In this document: positions 1 to 5,372 of the stretch, one piece after another
Layout: every line of letters starts with the position of its first letter
Numbering within the stretch: position 1 is the first letter of the stretch
Source of the DNA: Chloroflexota bacterium
Lineage (GTDB): Bacteria; Chloroflexota; Dehalococcoidia; Lucifugimonadales; UBA3495
Direction: 5' to 3'
Assembly: GCA_022562335.1 (NCBI GenBank)
Contig: JADFPM010000189.1
Span: forward strand, 1 to 5,422
DNA length: 5,422 bases
Notes under the pieces: model-generated
Databases searched by the model: none
The model's input: the letters and a program-made list of their open reading frames with translations, nothing else
Told to the model about the DNA's origin: nothing
Made by a program: the position numbers and the translations under genes

Positions 1-177
1 GCCAAAGCCGAAACAGGTCTAAAAAGGTAGTATTCCCAACGCCTAACACAAGGGCCGTTGAAGTTCACGCCAGGTTGGTCCACCACGGTGGCGGGACTTT
101 CCTCGCCGGTCTGGACTGGGGGATTTTAACCGGATGCCGAAGATATCGTGCTGATATGGTTATCACTAAAATACAAG
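1..177. other. Left-edge stretch with no supportable gene
   Basis: No reading frame here has a convincing start, ribosome binding site and protein character. One plus-strand frame stays open from the left edge to about 227, but it runs through the terminator hairpin at 178-210 and its translation looks random. A minus-strand frame from a GTG at 66-68 is open to the left edge, but it lacks a good Shine-Dalgarno sequence. Small inverted repeats such as CCACC/GGTGG near 80-91 are too short to interpret. The stretch is best read as the intergenic region beyond the end of the leftward gene pair. A gene beginning or ending just outside the window could contribute a few codons that cannot be judged here. 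Confidence 0.5.
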
Positions 178-210
178 GGAGCCGGACATCCAACGGGGAT
201 GCCCGGCTCC
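165..210 (-). terminator. Rho-independent terminator of the VOC gene
   Basis: The arms at 178-191 and 197-210 form a 14-bp stem closing a 5-base loop. On the minus strand the single non-Watson-Crick position becomes a G-U wobble, whereas on the plus strand it would be an A-C mismatch, so the hairpin is better formed in leftward transcripts. Reading leftward, the stem is followed by a T-rich tail, CTTGTATTTTAG. It lies about 60 bp past the VOC stop codon. The T tract is interrupted, so termination efficiency is uncertain. The plus-strand side is followed by AAAATC, with no U tract, so termination in both directions is unlikely. Confidence 0.78.
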
Positions 211-271
211 AAAATCATCGGTCTTAGGCTTGCGGAAGCGATTCCCTCGCTCCCGCCGGCGCTACAGACTT

Positions 272-778
272 CTAAGCGTGGGAGAACGCCTTCATCGCTT
301 CAGCGTACTCCGCCCGTGGGAACTGCTCGCCGTTGGGCACCTTCATGCCGTCGGTGAATATCTCCAGGCGATTGCCATCGGGGTCCAAGAAGTAGAACGA
401 CCGGCTTCCGCTGCCGCCCACGTTGCCGCCGCCCTCGATGCCATGGATCAGCGGACCGGCCACGGGTTCCACGCCACGCTCGTGAAGGTGAGCCAGGGCC
501 CTGAAGAATTCGTCCCTGTTCTCCACTTCCAGGGCTATCTGTTGGATCAGCCTCACCGGCTGGCCGTCGATGCTGACGTCGGTGCCCGGAGGCGCGGTGG
601 CTATCACGATGTTGTGGTGGTCTTCGTCGAACCGCAGGAAGGCGGTCTCCGAGCCGTTGTCGCGCTTGGTGCGGTGGGTGAGCGTGCAGCCCAGAACCTC
701 GGTATAAAACTTGAAAGAACGCTCGAAGTCGGAAACCAAGAACCCTACGTGTCCGATGCGCTGGATATTTATCGCCAT
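272..778 (-). CDS. VOC-family protein (glyoxalase/extradiol dioxygenase-like)
   Basis: This is a 168-residue, probably cytoplasmic protein of the vicinal oxygen chelate superfamily, whose members use paired beta-alpha-beta-beta-beta modules to hold a divalent metal. Module 1 opens with IGHVGFLVSDFERSFKFY (residues 8-25). Module 2 starts near LIQQIALEV (77-85) and ends with FLDPDGNRLEIF (130-141), the classic closing motif. His10 and Glu139 sit at the usual metal positions. The third ligand, normally the His just before the 'IAFEV' strand, appears to be Gln80. A short tail of about 27 residues follows the fold. The ATG start is supported by a strong GGAGGG ribosome site (787-792) at an 8-base spacing. 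The gene lies downstream of the solute-binding lipoprotein in the same orientation and has its own promoter candidate. It could be a lyase, isomerase, dioxygenase or thiol-transferring resistance protein. The fold is clear but the reaction is not. Confidence 0.93.
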   Translation of the reverse strand: MAINIQRIGHVGFLVSDFERSFKFYTEVLGCTLTHRTKRDNGSETAFLRFDEDHHNIVIATAPPGTDVSIDGQPVRLIQQIALEVENRDEFFRALAHLHERGVEPVAGPLIHGIEGGGNVGGSGSRSFYFLDPDGNRLEIFTDGMKVPNGEQFPRAEYAEAMKAFSHA

Positions 779-786
779 TTCAGTAG

Positions 787-792
787 CCCTCC
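787..792 (-). promoter_or_regulatory. Strong Shine-Dalgarno site of the VOC gene
   Basis: On the minus strand GGAGGG lies 8 bases before the ATG at 778. It is the strongest ribosome site in the window and fixes the start, since the only nearby upstream ATG (794-792) is out of frame. It suggests the VOC protein is translated more efficiently than the amidohydrolase, which has only a weak site. Confidence 0.75.
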
Positions 793-863
793 ATTCTAGG
801 ATAGATACGCCTGGGATAAATCCGGTTTGCCGTCCCGGCCATTGGGGATTTTAGATTGGGCCG

Positions 864-892
864 ATGGTACTCCCGGTCACCCAAGCCGTCAA
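864..892 (-). promoter_or_regulatory. Sigma70-type promoter candidate for the VOC gene
   Basis: On the minus strand a -35 box TTGACG (892-887, 5 of 6 consensus) and a -10 box TACCAT (869-864, 4 of 6) are separated by exactly 17 bp. Transcription would begin near 857, giving a leader of roughly 80 bases before the VOC ATG. The promoter falls inside the 174-bp gap after the lipoprotein stop codon, so the VOC gene could be expressed independently of the upstream gene. No clear terminator was seen between the two, so read-through from the lipoprotein is also possible. Confidence 0.5.
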
Positions 893-952
893 GAAAATCG
901 GCGCCGGCGTTTTACCGGAATTTCGGTGGTATTCGCCGCCGCCCTCATTCGG

Positions 953-2668
953 TTATTGGTCCGTCAGGTAGACGTACCGCAGCCTGGGTATCACCATGGG
1001 AAACAGGAAATAGTCGCGCACGTTGGGCTTCAACAGGACATAGCCACCATCCCCGTGCCACAGCGGTATCCACGGGGCATCTTTTAGGATCAACCTTTCG
1101 GCCTGGTTGTACAGTCCGAATCTCTTCTCCTGGTCTTGCTCGGTCCTTGCCCGTTCCAACAGGTCGTCCACTTCCAAGTTGGAGTAGCCGATGTGGTTGT
1201 TGCTGCTTTTCGAGTGCAGGAGTATATCCAGGAAATTCTCCGGGTCCGGGTAGTCGGCTATCCAGCCCGAGCCCCCGGTCAACTGGAACCGGCCGGCCCG
1301 CTGGTCCTGCAGGTAGGTGGCCCATTCGGTCTGCAGCACATCGACTTCGATGCCTAACGTCTGCCGCCACATCTCCAAGATCGCCTCGGTCGATGAGGAT
1401 ATCGAAGCTCCGAACGAGCCGGGGAGGGACAGGGTTATATCGGGGAACTCGTCCATGTTGGCCCCATACTTGGACTCGCTGAGGAGCTGTCGGGCCTTCT
1501 CGGGGTCAAAGGTGTAATCTCCCATCGACTCTTGATACCCCGGAAAACCCGGAGGCAAAACCCCGATGGCCGGGACCAGCAGCCCCTTTAGCAGGGTCCT
1601 GGATATGGTGTCCCGGTCGATGGCGTAATTCAACGCCAGCCGCACCTTCACGTCGTCAAAGGGCGGCTCGTTCACGTTCATTCCCATGTAATAGGTGCTA
1701 AACTGGGCCGGGGCCTGCTTCACATCCCGGTTCAACGGGTTGGCCGGGTCGAGGATCGCATCCAGGTTGTTGAAACTCACCCCGGTGACATGAAGCTCGT
1801 CGTTTTCGTACATCAACATGGCGTCGCCGCCGCTGAGGATGTGCAACACCTCAGCCAGCTTGGGAGGGCCCAGATGATAGCCTTCAAATGCCGTAAGCCG
1901 GATCACCTCGCCGGGGGTGTATTCCGCCAGCCGGAAGGGTCCGGTGCCGTTGGGGGCCCTCAACCAGGAGGCGTCCTGGGTCACGTTGTTCTTGTCCAGG
2001 ACAAATGAGGTGGGATAGGTCAGCTTGGCCAGGAAATAGGCTTTGGGCGCATCGGCGGTGATCTCTATCGTCCGGTCGTCGATGACCCTGACCCCGGAGA
2101 CGTCGCTGGCCAGGCCCTTTAACTTATCTTTGAATCCAACGATATCGCCCAGGAACAGGTCCACCGTCGGGGCTTGGGTGGCCGGGTCTCCCGCCCTCTC
2201 TATGGACCACTTGATGTCCTGGGCGGTGACCTTCCGGCCGTCGTGGAACGTGGCGTTCTCCCTGAGATGGAAGGTGTAGGTGCGCCCGCCGTTGCTGATG
2301 TCCCAGCTTTCGGCCAGGTCGGGGGCGATCTGCAGGTCCTTGTCGATGGTGGCCAGGCCGCCGAAAACCTCAACTATGATACCCGCGGAGGTGGTGTCGC
2401 CGGCCAGGTGGGGGTCCAAGGTGGGCGGGTCGCTGTAAAGCCGGATGAAGGTGCCGCCGGTGATTGGGGCGGCGTCCGGCGCGGCCGCCTGGGCTCCGGG
2501 GGTGGGTACCACCGTTGACACGGATCCCGATTCGGCCGCCGGCGCGCTTGCCGCTTCAGCCTGGACATCCACGGCGGAAGTGGGCGCTGCCACATCAGAT
2601 TCGGCCTGGCTGCCGCAGGCCACGGCGATCAGAAGTAAGACTGGCGCCAAATATGCAAGTAATCTCAT
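953..2668 (-). CDS. ABC transporter family 5 solute-binding lipoprotein
   Basis: This 571-residue protein is the extracytoplasmic solute-binding component of a peptide/nickel/opine-type ABC importer (SBP_bac_5, DppA/OppA-like). Residues 1-17 form a lipoprotein signal peptide (Arg2, then a hydrophobic core), with the lipidated cysteine at Cys18 in AVACGS. Ala at -3 is a slightly relaxed lipobox. An Ala/Ser/Pro/Thr-rich linker of about 50 residues (19-68) tethers the fold to the membrane. The binding domain begins at GGTFIRLYSDPPTLDP (71-86). It shows family signatures at YTFHLRENATFHDGRKVTAQD (131-151), YMGMNVNEPPFDDVKVR (327-343) and GWIADYPDPENFL (468-480), and ends intact with the usual C-terminal lobe. 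A TTG four codons upstream is in frame, but the ATG at 2668 is preferred because GAGG lies 6 bases before it. No permease or ATPase gene adjoins it here. The ligand could be a peptide, but many family members bind other solutes, so it is not predictable. Confidence 0.94.
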   Translation of the reverse strand: MRLLAYLAPVLLLIAVACGSQAESDVAAPTSAVDVQAEAASAPAAESGSVSTVVPTPGAQAAAPDAAPITGGTFIRLYSDPPTLDPHLAGDTTSAGIIVEVFGGLATIDKDLQIAPDLAESWDISNGGRTYTFHLRENATFHDGRKVTAQDIKWSIERAGDPATQAPTVDLFLGDIVGFKDKLKGLASDVSGVRVIDDRTIEITADAPKAYFLAKLTYPTSFVLDKNNVTQDASWLRAPNGTGPFRLAEYTPGEVIRLTAFEGYHLGPPKLAEVLHILSGGDAMLMYENDELHVTGVSFNNLDAILDPANPLNRDVKQAPAQFSTYYMGMNVNEPPFDDVKVRLALNYAIDRDTISRTLLKGLLVPAIGVLPPGFPGYQESMGDYTFDPEKARQLLSESKYGANMDEFPDITLSLPGSFGASISSSTEAILEMWRQTLGIEVDVLQTEWATYLQDQRAGRFQLTGGSGWIADYPDPENFLDILLHSKSSNNHIGYSNLEVDDLLERARTEQDQEKRFGLYNQAERLILKDAPWIPLWHGDGGYVLLKPNVRDYFLFPMVIPRLRYVYLTDQ

Positions 2669-2674
2669 GTCAAT

Positions 2675-2678
2675 CCTC
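2675..2678 (-). promoter_or_regulatory. Ribosome binding site deciding the lipoprotein start
   Basis: GAGG on the minus strand lies 6 bases upstream of the ATG at 2668. It overlaps the codons that would follow the alternative TTG start at 2680, so the site argues that translation starts at the ATG and the signal peptide begins MRLLAYL. A small perfect hairpin, TCCGG/CCGGA with a 5-base loop (2688-2702), lies just upstream and would leave the site accessible. Confidence 0.6.
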
Positions 2679-2836
2679 AACCTATGTTCCGGTGGTGCCG
2701 GACCGGTCTAGCCCCGGTCTTGGCCCTGTCGCGTTAGGTATACGCCGATTTCCCCGCCAAAGATTCGGTCAAAGGCGCGTTACCCCCAGATTCCCGGTCC
2801 AGATGGCCGGCCGTCCGGCGCAATCCCCCTGTCTGA

Positions 2837-2847
2837 ATACTAAGTAT
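2837..2847. repeat. Short AT-rich palindrome, possible operator half
   Basis: ATACT-A-AGTAT is a perfect 5-1-5 inverted repeat. It stands out as AT-rich in a GC-rich region, about 20 bp downstream of the leftward TATAAT box. It could be a small operator, but an 11-bp palindrome can also arise by chance. Confidence 0.25.
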
Positions 2848-2866
2848 GCCGTGACCGCTTGGATAC

Positions 2867-2872
2867 ATTATA
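2867..2872 (-). promoter_or_regulatory. Leftward -10 box candidate for the lipoprotein gene
   Basis: The minus strand carries a perfect TATAAT. The position 17 bp upstream (CTGGCC or similar) matches the -35 consensus poorly, so the promoter would be weak or activator-dependent. The inverted repeat at 2875-2912 covers exactly this spacer and -35 region, as expected for a regulated promoter. Use of this box gives a leader of about 190 bases before the lipoprotein ATG at 2668. No better leftward promoter was found. A TTGACC at 2772-2767 (minus) lacks a -10 box at a workable distance. Confidence 0.4.
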
Positions 2873-2874
2873 CG

Positions 2875-2912
2875 ACGGTTAGGTGCAGGCCAGGTACGGT
2901 GCAGCCTACCGT
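2875..2912. repeat. Imperfect inverted repeat between the divergent promoters
   Basis: The left arm ACGGTTAGGTGCA (2875-2887) pairs with the right arm TGCAGCCTACCGT (2900-2912) over 12 base pairs, with a single extra base on each arm. A direct repeat GGTGCAG is superimposed at 2882-2888 and 2898-2904, spaced 16 bp, and ACGGT recurs at 2896-2900. The element lies between the leftward TATAAT (2867-2872) and the rightward -35 box (2920-2925), the classic place for a regulator acting on both promoters. No regulator gene is in the window, so the binding protein is unknown. Confidence 0.45.
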
Positions 2913-2919
2913 TTTCAGC

Positions 2920-2948
2920 TTGACTCGCCTTAAACCCGGCCTTATGCT
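2920..2948 (+). promoter_or_regulatory. Sigma70-type promoter of the amidohydrolase operon
   Basis: A -35 box TTGACT (2920-2925, 5 of 6) and a -10 box TATGCT (2943-2948, 4 of 6) are separated by 17 bp. Transcription should start near 2955, about 70 bases before the amidohydrolase ATG. This start also explains why a TTG at 2954 is not a credible translation start, as it would lie at or before the first transcribed base. Confidence 0.62.
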
Positions 2949-2954
2949 CCCTCT

Positions 2955-2992
2955 TGGGCAGGCTCGGGCCCCCAGCCACTGTGCCCTGCCCA
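2955..2992 (+). promoter_or_regulatory. Hairpin at the start of the amidohydrolase leader
   Basis: TGGGCAGG (2955-2962) pairs perfectly with CCTGCCCA (2985-2992) around a GC-rich 22-base loop, right at the predicted 5' end of the transcript. No U tract follows, so it is not a simple terminator. It may protect the 5' end of the message or merely reflect base composition. Confidence 0.3.
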
Positions 2993-3025
2993 GACAACAG
3001 CGAAAATTTGCCCTTGGGTGTAAAC

Positions 3026-4051
3026 ATGACACAACAACAGGCCGACGCCGGTCCCGCCCACGTCTGCACCGATATCCATGCCCACATAGCGCCCCTGGCA
3101 TTCCTCCAAGAGGTGAAACGGTCGGCCTCCAGCTTTGGCATAGAAGTGGAAGAAACCCCCAACGGCCACGCCATAACGTTTCCCGGCCTGCCCACCCTGC
3201 GCCCGGCGGGAGGCGGACTTTGCGAAACCGAAGACCGGGCCAGGTGGATGGATTCCAATGGGATCGGCCGCCAGATACTGGCCGTGTGGCTGGACATTCA
3301 GGGCTATACCCTCCCCAAAGACACGGAGGCCACCTGGGTCCGCCTGCTAAACGAGCACATCTCCCAGATCTCGAACGACAGCGGCGGCAGATACGGCGGC
3401 CTGGCGGCCGTGCCCCTGCGGGACGGAGACTTGGCGGCCAAAGAACTGGAATACGCCGTCACGACCCTGGGCATGTCGGGGACCATGTTGCCCAGCGATC
3501 CGGTGGACATAGACATCTCTGATTCAAATCTGGAGCCGTTATGGGCGGCGGCGGAATCGTTGAACGTGCCCGTTCTGTTGCACGGCGCCAGCCACAGCAA
3601 ATGGGCCAACGTGGGGCCACCATATCTGGCCTTCAGCCTGGGCCGGACGCTGGACACCACCATATTGGCCGCCAAGCTGATCCTGGGCGGCCTGCTGGAC
3701 CGCTATCCCAAGCTTAAACTGATGCTATGCCACGGCGGCGGGTTTCTCCCCTATCAGATCGGCCGGATCCACCAGGCCTACCTCCGCGGCATGGAGAAGT
3801 TGGTGGACCTCAAGCTGGAGGGTCCGGAGTCGTATCTGCCAATGATGTACTACGACACAGTCACCCTCAACCCCCGTTCATTGCACCTGCTGCTGGACCT
3901 GGCGGGGTCTGAACACGTCATGTTGGGGTCGGATTACGTGTGGGAACCCATGGGCGGCGGCATCAAGGACGCGGTGGAAGCGGCCGGGCTGACCCCGCAG
4001 CAGGTGGACGACATCTATTCCAACAGCGCGTCTAAGCTGTTTCAGCGGTAA
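3026..4051 (+). CDS. ACMSD-like metal-dependent amidohydrolase (Amidohydro_2)
   Basis: This 341-residue, probably cytoplasmic TIM-barrel enzyme belongs to the amidohydrolase-2 family. The family includes 2-amino-3-carboxymuconate-6-semialdehyde decarboxylase (ACMSD), gamma-resorcylate decarboxylase and related non-oxidative decarboxylases and hydrolases. The metal site is complete: DIHAH (Asp16, His18, His20) on strand 1, His186 in LLHGASH, the proposed catalytic His236 in LMLCHGGGF, and Asp303 in MLGSDY. Spacing between these residues closely matches what I recall for bacterial ACMSD (His9, His11, His177, His228, Asp294). No signal peptide is present. The ATG at 3026 is chosen over an in-frame TTG at 2954, which sits at the predicted transcription start. 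Its ribosome site is weak, a GGG 7 bases upstream. It is the first gene of a pair with the flavin monooxygenase 56 bp downstream. Decarboxylation or hydrolysis of a carboxylated ring-cleavage or aromatic intermediate is likely, but the substrate is unknown. Confidence 0.93.
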   Translation: MTQQQADAGPAHVCTDIHAHIAPLAFLQEVKRSASSFGIEVEETPNGHAITFPGLPTLRPAGGGLCETEDRARWMDSNGIGRQILAVWLDIQGYTLPKDTEATWVRLLNEHISQISNDSGGRYGGLAAVPLRDGDLAAKELEYAVTTLGMSGTMLPSDPVDIDISDSNLEPLWAAAESLNVPVLLHGASHSKWANVGPPYLAFSLGRTLDTTILAAKLILGGLLDRYPKLKLMLCHGGGFLPYQIGRIHQAYLRGMEKLVDLKLEGPESYLPMMYYDTVTLNPRSLHLLLDLAGSEHVMLGSDYVWEPMGGGIKDAVEAAGLTPQQVDDIYSNSASKLFQR

Positions 4052-4094
4052 TCCATAGCCACAGCCCAAAACCGGCGCCCCATTTCGGAGATAC

Positions 4095-4100
4095 GGAGAG
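4095..4100 (+). promoter_or_regulatory. Ribosome binding site of the flavin monooxygenase gene
   Basis: GGAGAG lies 7 bases before the ATG at 4108, inside the 56-bp gap after the amidohydrolase stop codon. It supports the chosen start and independent translation initiation on a shared message. It looks stronger than the amidohydrolase's own site. Confidence 0.65.
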
Positions 4101-4107
4101 CACAACC

Positions 4108-5292
4108 ATGCAGATCTTGGGTTTCGACCACCTCGCCTACCCGGTGCACATGGACCATCTGAAGGTAGACGGGGAATTGCCCTACCCGCTGACCAAACGC
4201 CATTTCGATCCGGCGACGGCGGTGGGCAACTACAACGACCATCTGGACGCCTGGGAATTGATGGAGGAACTGGGGTTCGACGGCATCGGCTTCAACGAGC
4301 ACCATACCTCTCCCTACGGGATGATGGCGTCGCCCAACCTGATGGCGGCGGCGGCTTCCCAACGCACCAAAAAGATGAAGCTGCTCATCTACGGCAATTG
4401 CCTGCCGATTCATCAACCGTTACGTTTGGCCGAAGAGCTTTCCATGTTGGATTGCCTCACCAACGGGCGTCTGATCTCCGGCTTCGTGCGGGGTATCCCC
4501 CGGGAATACGCCGCCTACGGCGAAGATCTGGCCGATTCCAGGGCGCGGTTCGAAGAGGCCTGGGAGATCATCAAGCTGGCCTGGAGTGAGGAATCTTTCT
4601 CCTACGAGGGCAAGTTCTGGTCCTACAAAGACGTGGCCATCTGGCCCCGGCCGGTGCAACAACCCCACCCGCCGGTCTGGGTGCCGGTGACCATCAGCAA
4701 GGAGACCATAGAGTGGGCCGCCCGGGAGAACATACCCATCACCCCCGGCGCCAACGCCACCCAACCGGTCAGGAAGGACATGATCCGGTTCTACGCCCAG
4801 TGCCTGGACCGCGCCGGCCATAAGATCACACCGCAACACCTGAACCTGGGAGCCAGTGTTTACGTGGCCGACAGCCGGGAGCAGGCGGTCAAAGAGGCCG
4901 GGCCTTATATGCTTTATTTCTTTCACACCTTATTCAGCCACGGCAACATTTACAACGTGGCCCGGCAGAGGGAAAGCGGCTACCGCACCGAGGCGGACAA
5001 CGACTACATCAGCCCGGAGAACCGGGAAGGGCTTCTAAAAGCCATGCAGGGGTTCCGGAGCATGACCCTGGACGACGTGCAGCGCAACGAGAGGGTTTGC
5101 TGGGGAACGCCCGAGGAAGTAAGGGACTCTTTGATCGAGTTGGCCGACAGCCTGGGCGGCAACACGTTGATGCTGAATCTGAACCAGGGCGCCATGCCCC
5201 ACGAGATGTTCATGCGCAACGTCAAGCGGTTCGGAGAGGAAGTGCTTCCGGCGCTAAAAGCCCATCAAGTTACCACGGTACCCCTGGACTAG
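4108..5292 (+). CDS. LLM-class (luciferase-like) flavin-dependent monooxygenase
   Basis: This 394-residue, probably cytoplasmic protein belongs to the bacterial luciferase-like monooxygenase family. These TIM-barrel enzymes use reduced FMN supplied by a partner reductase to insert oxygen from O2 into organic substrates. Family marks run in order: AWELMEELGFDGIGFNEHH (48-66), with the EHH of the active-site strand; SPNLMAAAASQRTKKMKL (75-92); SMLDCLTNGRLISGFVRG (112-129), the 'LD-S-GR-G' segment with GFVRG where many relatives have GxGxG; WPRPVQQPHPPVWVP (179-193); and GTPEEVRDSL (333-342), near the C-terminal helices. It is somewhat longer than LuxA, with extra sequence around 265-305. It follows the amidohydrolase by 56 bp with no terminator between and a good ribosome site, so the two probably share a transcript. 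No flavin reductase is in the window. The substrate is unknown. Ring hydroxylation, ring opening or C-S/C-N oxygenation are all known in the family. Confidence 0.94.
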   Translation: MQILGFDHLAYPVHMDHLKVDGELPYPLTKRHFDPATAVGNYNDHLDAWELMEELGFDGIGFNEHHTSPYGMMASPNLMAAAASQRTKKMKLLIYGNCLPIHQPLRLAEELSMLDCLTNGRLISGFVRGIPREYAAYGEDLADSRARFEEAWEIIKLAWSEESFSYEGKFWSYKDVAIWPRPVQQPHPPVWVPVTISKETIEWAARENIPITPGANATQPVRKDMIRFYAQCLDRAGHKITPQHLNLGASVYVADSREQAVKEAGPYMLYFFHTLFSHGNIYNVARQRESGYRTEADNDYISPENREGLLKAMQGFRSMTLDDVQRNERVCWGTPEEVRDSLIELADSLGGNTLMLNLNQGAMPHEMFMRNVKRFGEEVLPALKAHQVTTVPLD

Positions 5293-5343
5293 GCTAAGAA
5301 AAGGGTTTTGATCCGCGGCGATCGGCAGCGCTTGATTCGTTTG

Positions 5344-5372
5344 GGCAAGAGCCCTGGTTGGCCAGGCCTGCC
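5344..5372 (+). terminator. Weak hairpin after the monooxygenase gene
   Basis: CCTGG/CCAGG (5353-5357 with 5362-5366) closes a 4-base loop, and GGCA/TGCC (5344-5347 with 5369-5372) extends it across an asymmetric internal loop. It lies about 50 bp after the stop codon, where a terminator is expected, but no T tract follows directly. Only GGGGTTTTGGTTT appears some 20 bases later. It could be a poor or Rho-assisted terminator. Nothing else is recognisable from 5293 to the window end. Confidence 0.25.

Larger units (their letters stand above)
2669..3025. other. Divergent regulatory region between the two operons
   Basis: This 357-bp non-coding stretch lies between the start codons of the lipoprotein and the amidohydrolase. 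It holds promoter candidates in both directions, a long imperfect inverted repeat, a short AT-rich palindrome and a hairpin in the rightward leader, each listed separately. Open frames crossing it on both strands have unconvincing translations and no good ribosome sites. The half nearer the lipoprotein (about 2690-2830) would be a leader of roughly 190 bases if the leftward TATAAT box is used. It contains several small GC-rich inverted repeats (for example GGCCGGCC at 2805-2812), but I recognise no riboswitch class. Confidence 0.6.

Noticed and set aside
230..799. Plus-strand open frame of 189 codons opposite the VOC gene
   Set aside because: It mirrors the VOC gene, whose protein has clear family motifs and a strong ribosome site. 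The antisense frame is explained by codon composition.
119..853. Repeated GGGGATTTTA at 119-128 and 844-853
   Set aside because: Two copies of a 10-base word with no shared flanks are compatible with chance. They are placed inconsistently relative to the genes.
893..952. Possible terminator after the lipoprotein gene
   Set aside because: Only short GC palindromes (such as CGGCGCCG) and a 4-bp ACCG/CGGT stem are present. None has a convincing stem followed by a T tract.
2669..2680. Four-codon extension of the lipoprotein from TTG at 2680
   Set aside because: The GAGG ribosome site overlaps this extension and is correctly spaced for the ATG at 2668, which also gives a standard signal peptide.
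2954..3025. N-terminal extension of the amidohydrolase from TTG at 2954
   Set aside because: The start would coincide with the predicted transcription start. The 24 added residues are not typical of the family, and the ATG at 3026 places the DIHAH motif at residues 16-20 as expected.
2734..3297. Minus-strand open frame of 187 codons over the divergent promoter region
   Set aside because: It begins antisense inside the amidohydrolase gene, crosses both promoter candidates and the inverted repeat, and has no recognisable protein features.
2464..3522. Long plus-strand open frame (352 codons) running from inside the lipoprotein gene across the intergenic region into the amidohydrolase gene
   Set aside because: It is antisense to one gene and out of frame with another. 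Its translation is Arg/Pro/Gly-rich and resembles no protein family, and no ribosome site precedes it. It is a GC-rich shadow frame.
4420..4926. Minus-strand open frame of 168 codons inside the monooxygenase gene
   Set aside because: It is fully antisense to a gene with clear luciferase-like motifs, and it has no start signals or family resemblance of its own.
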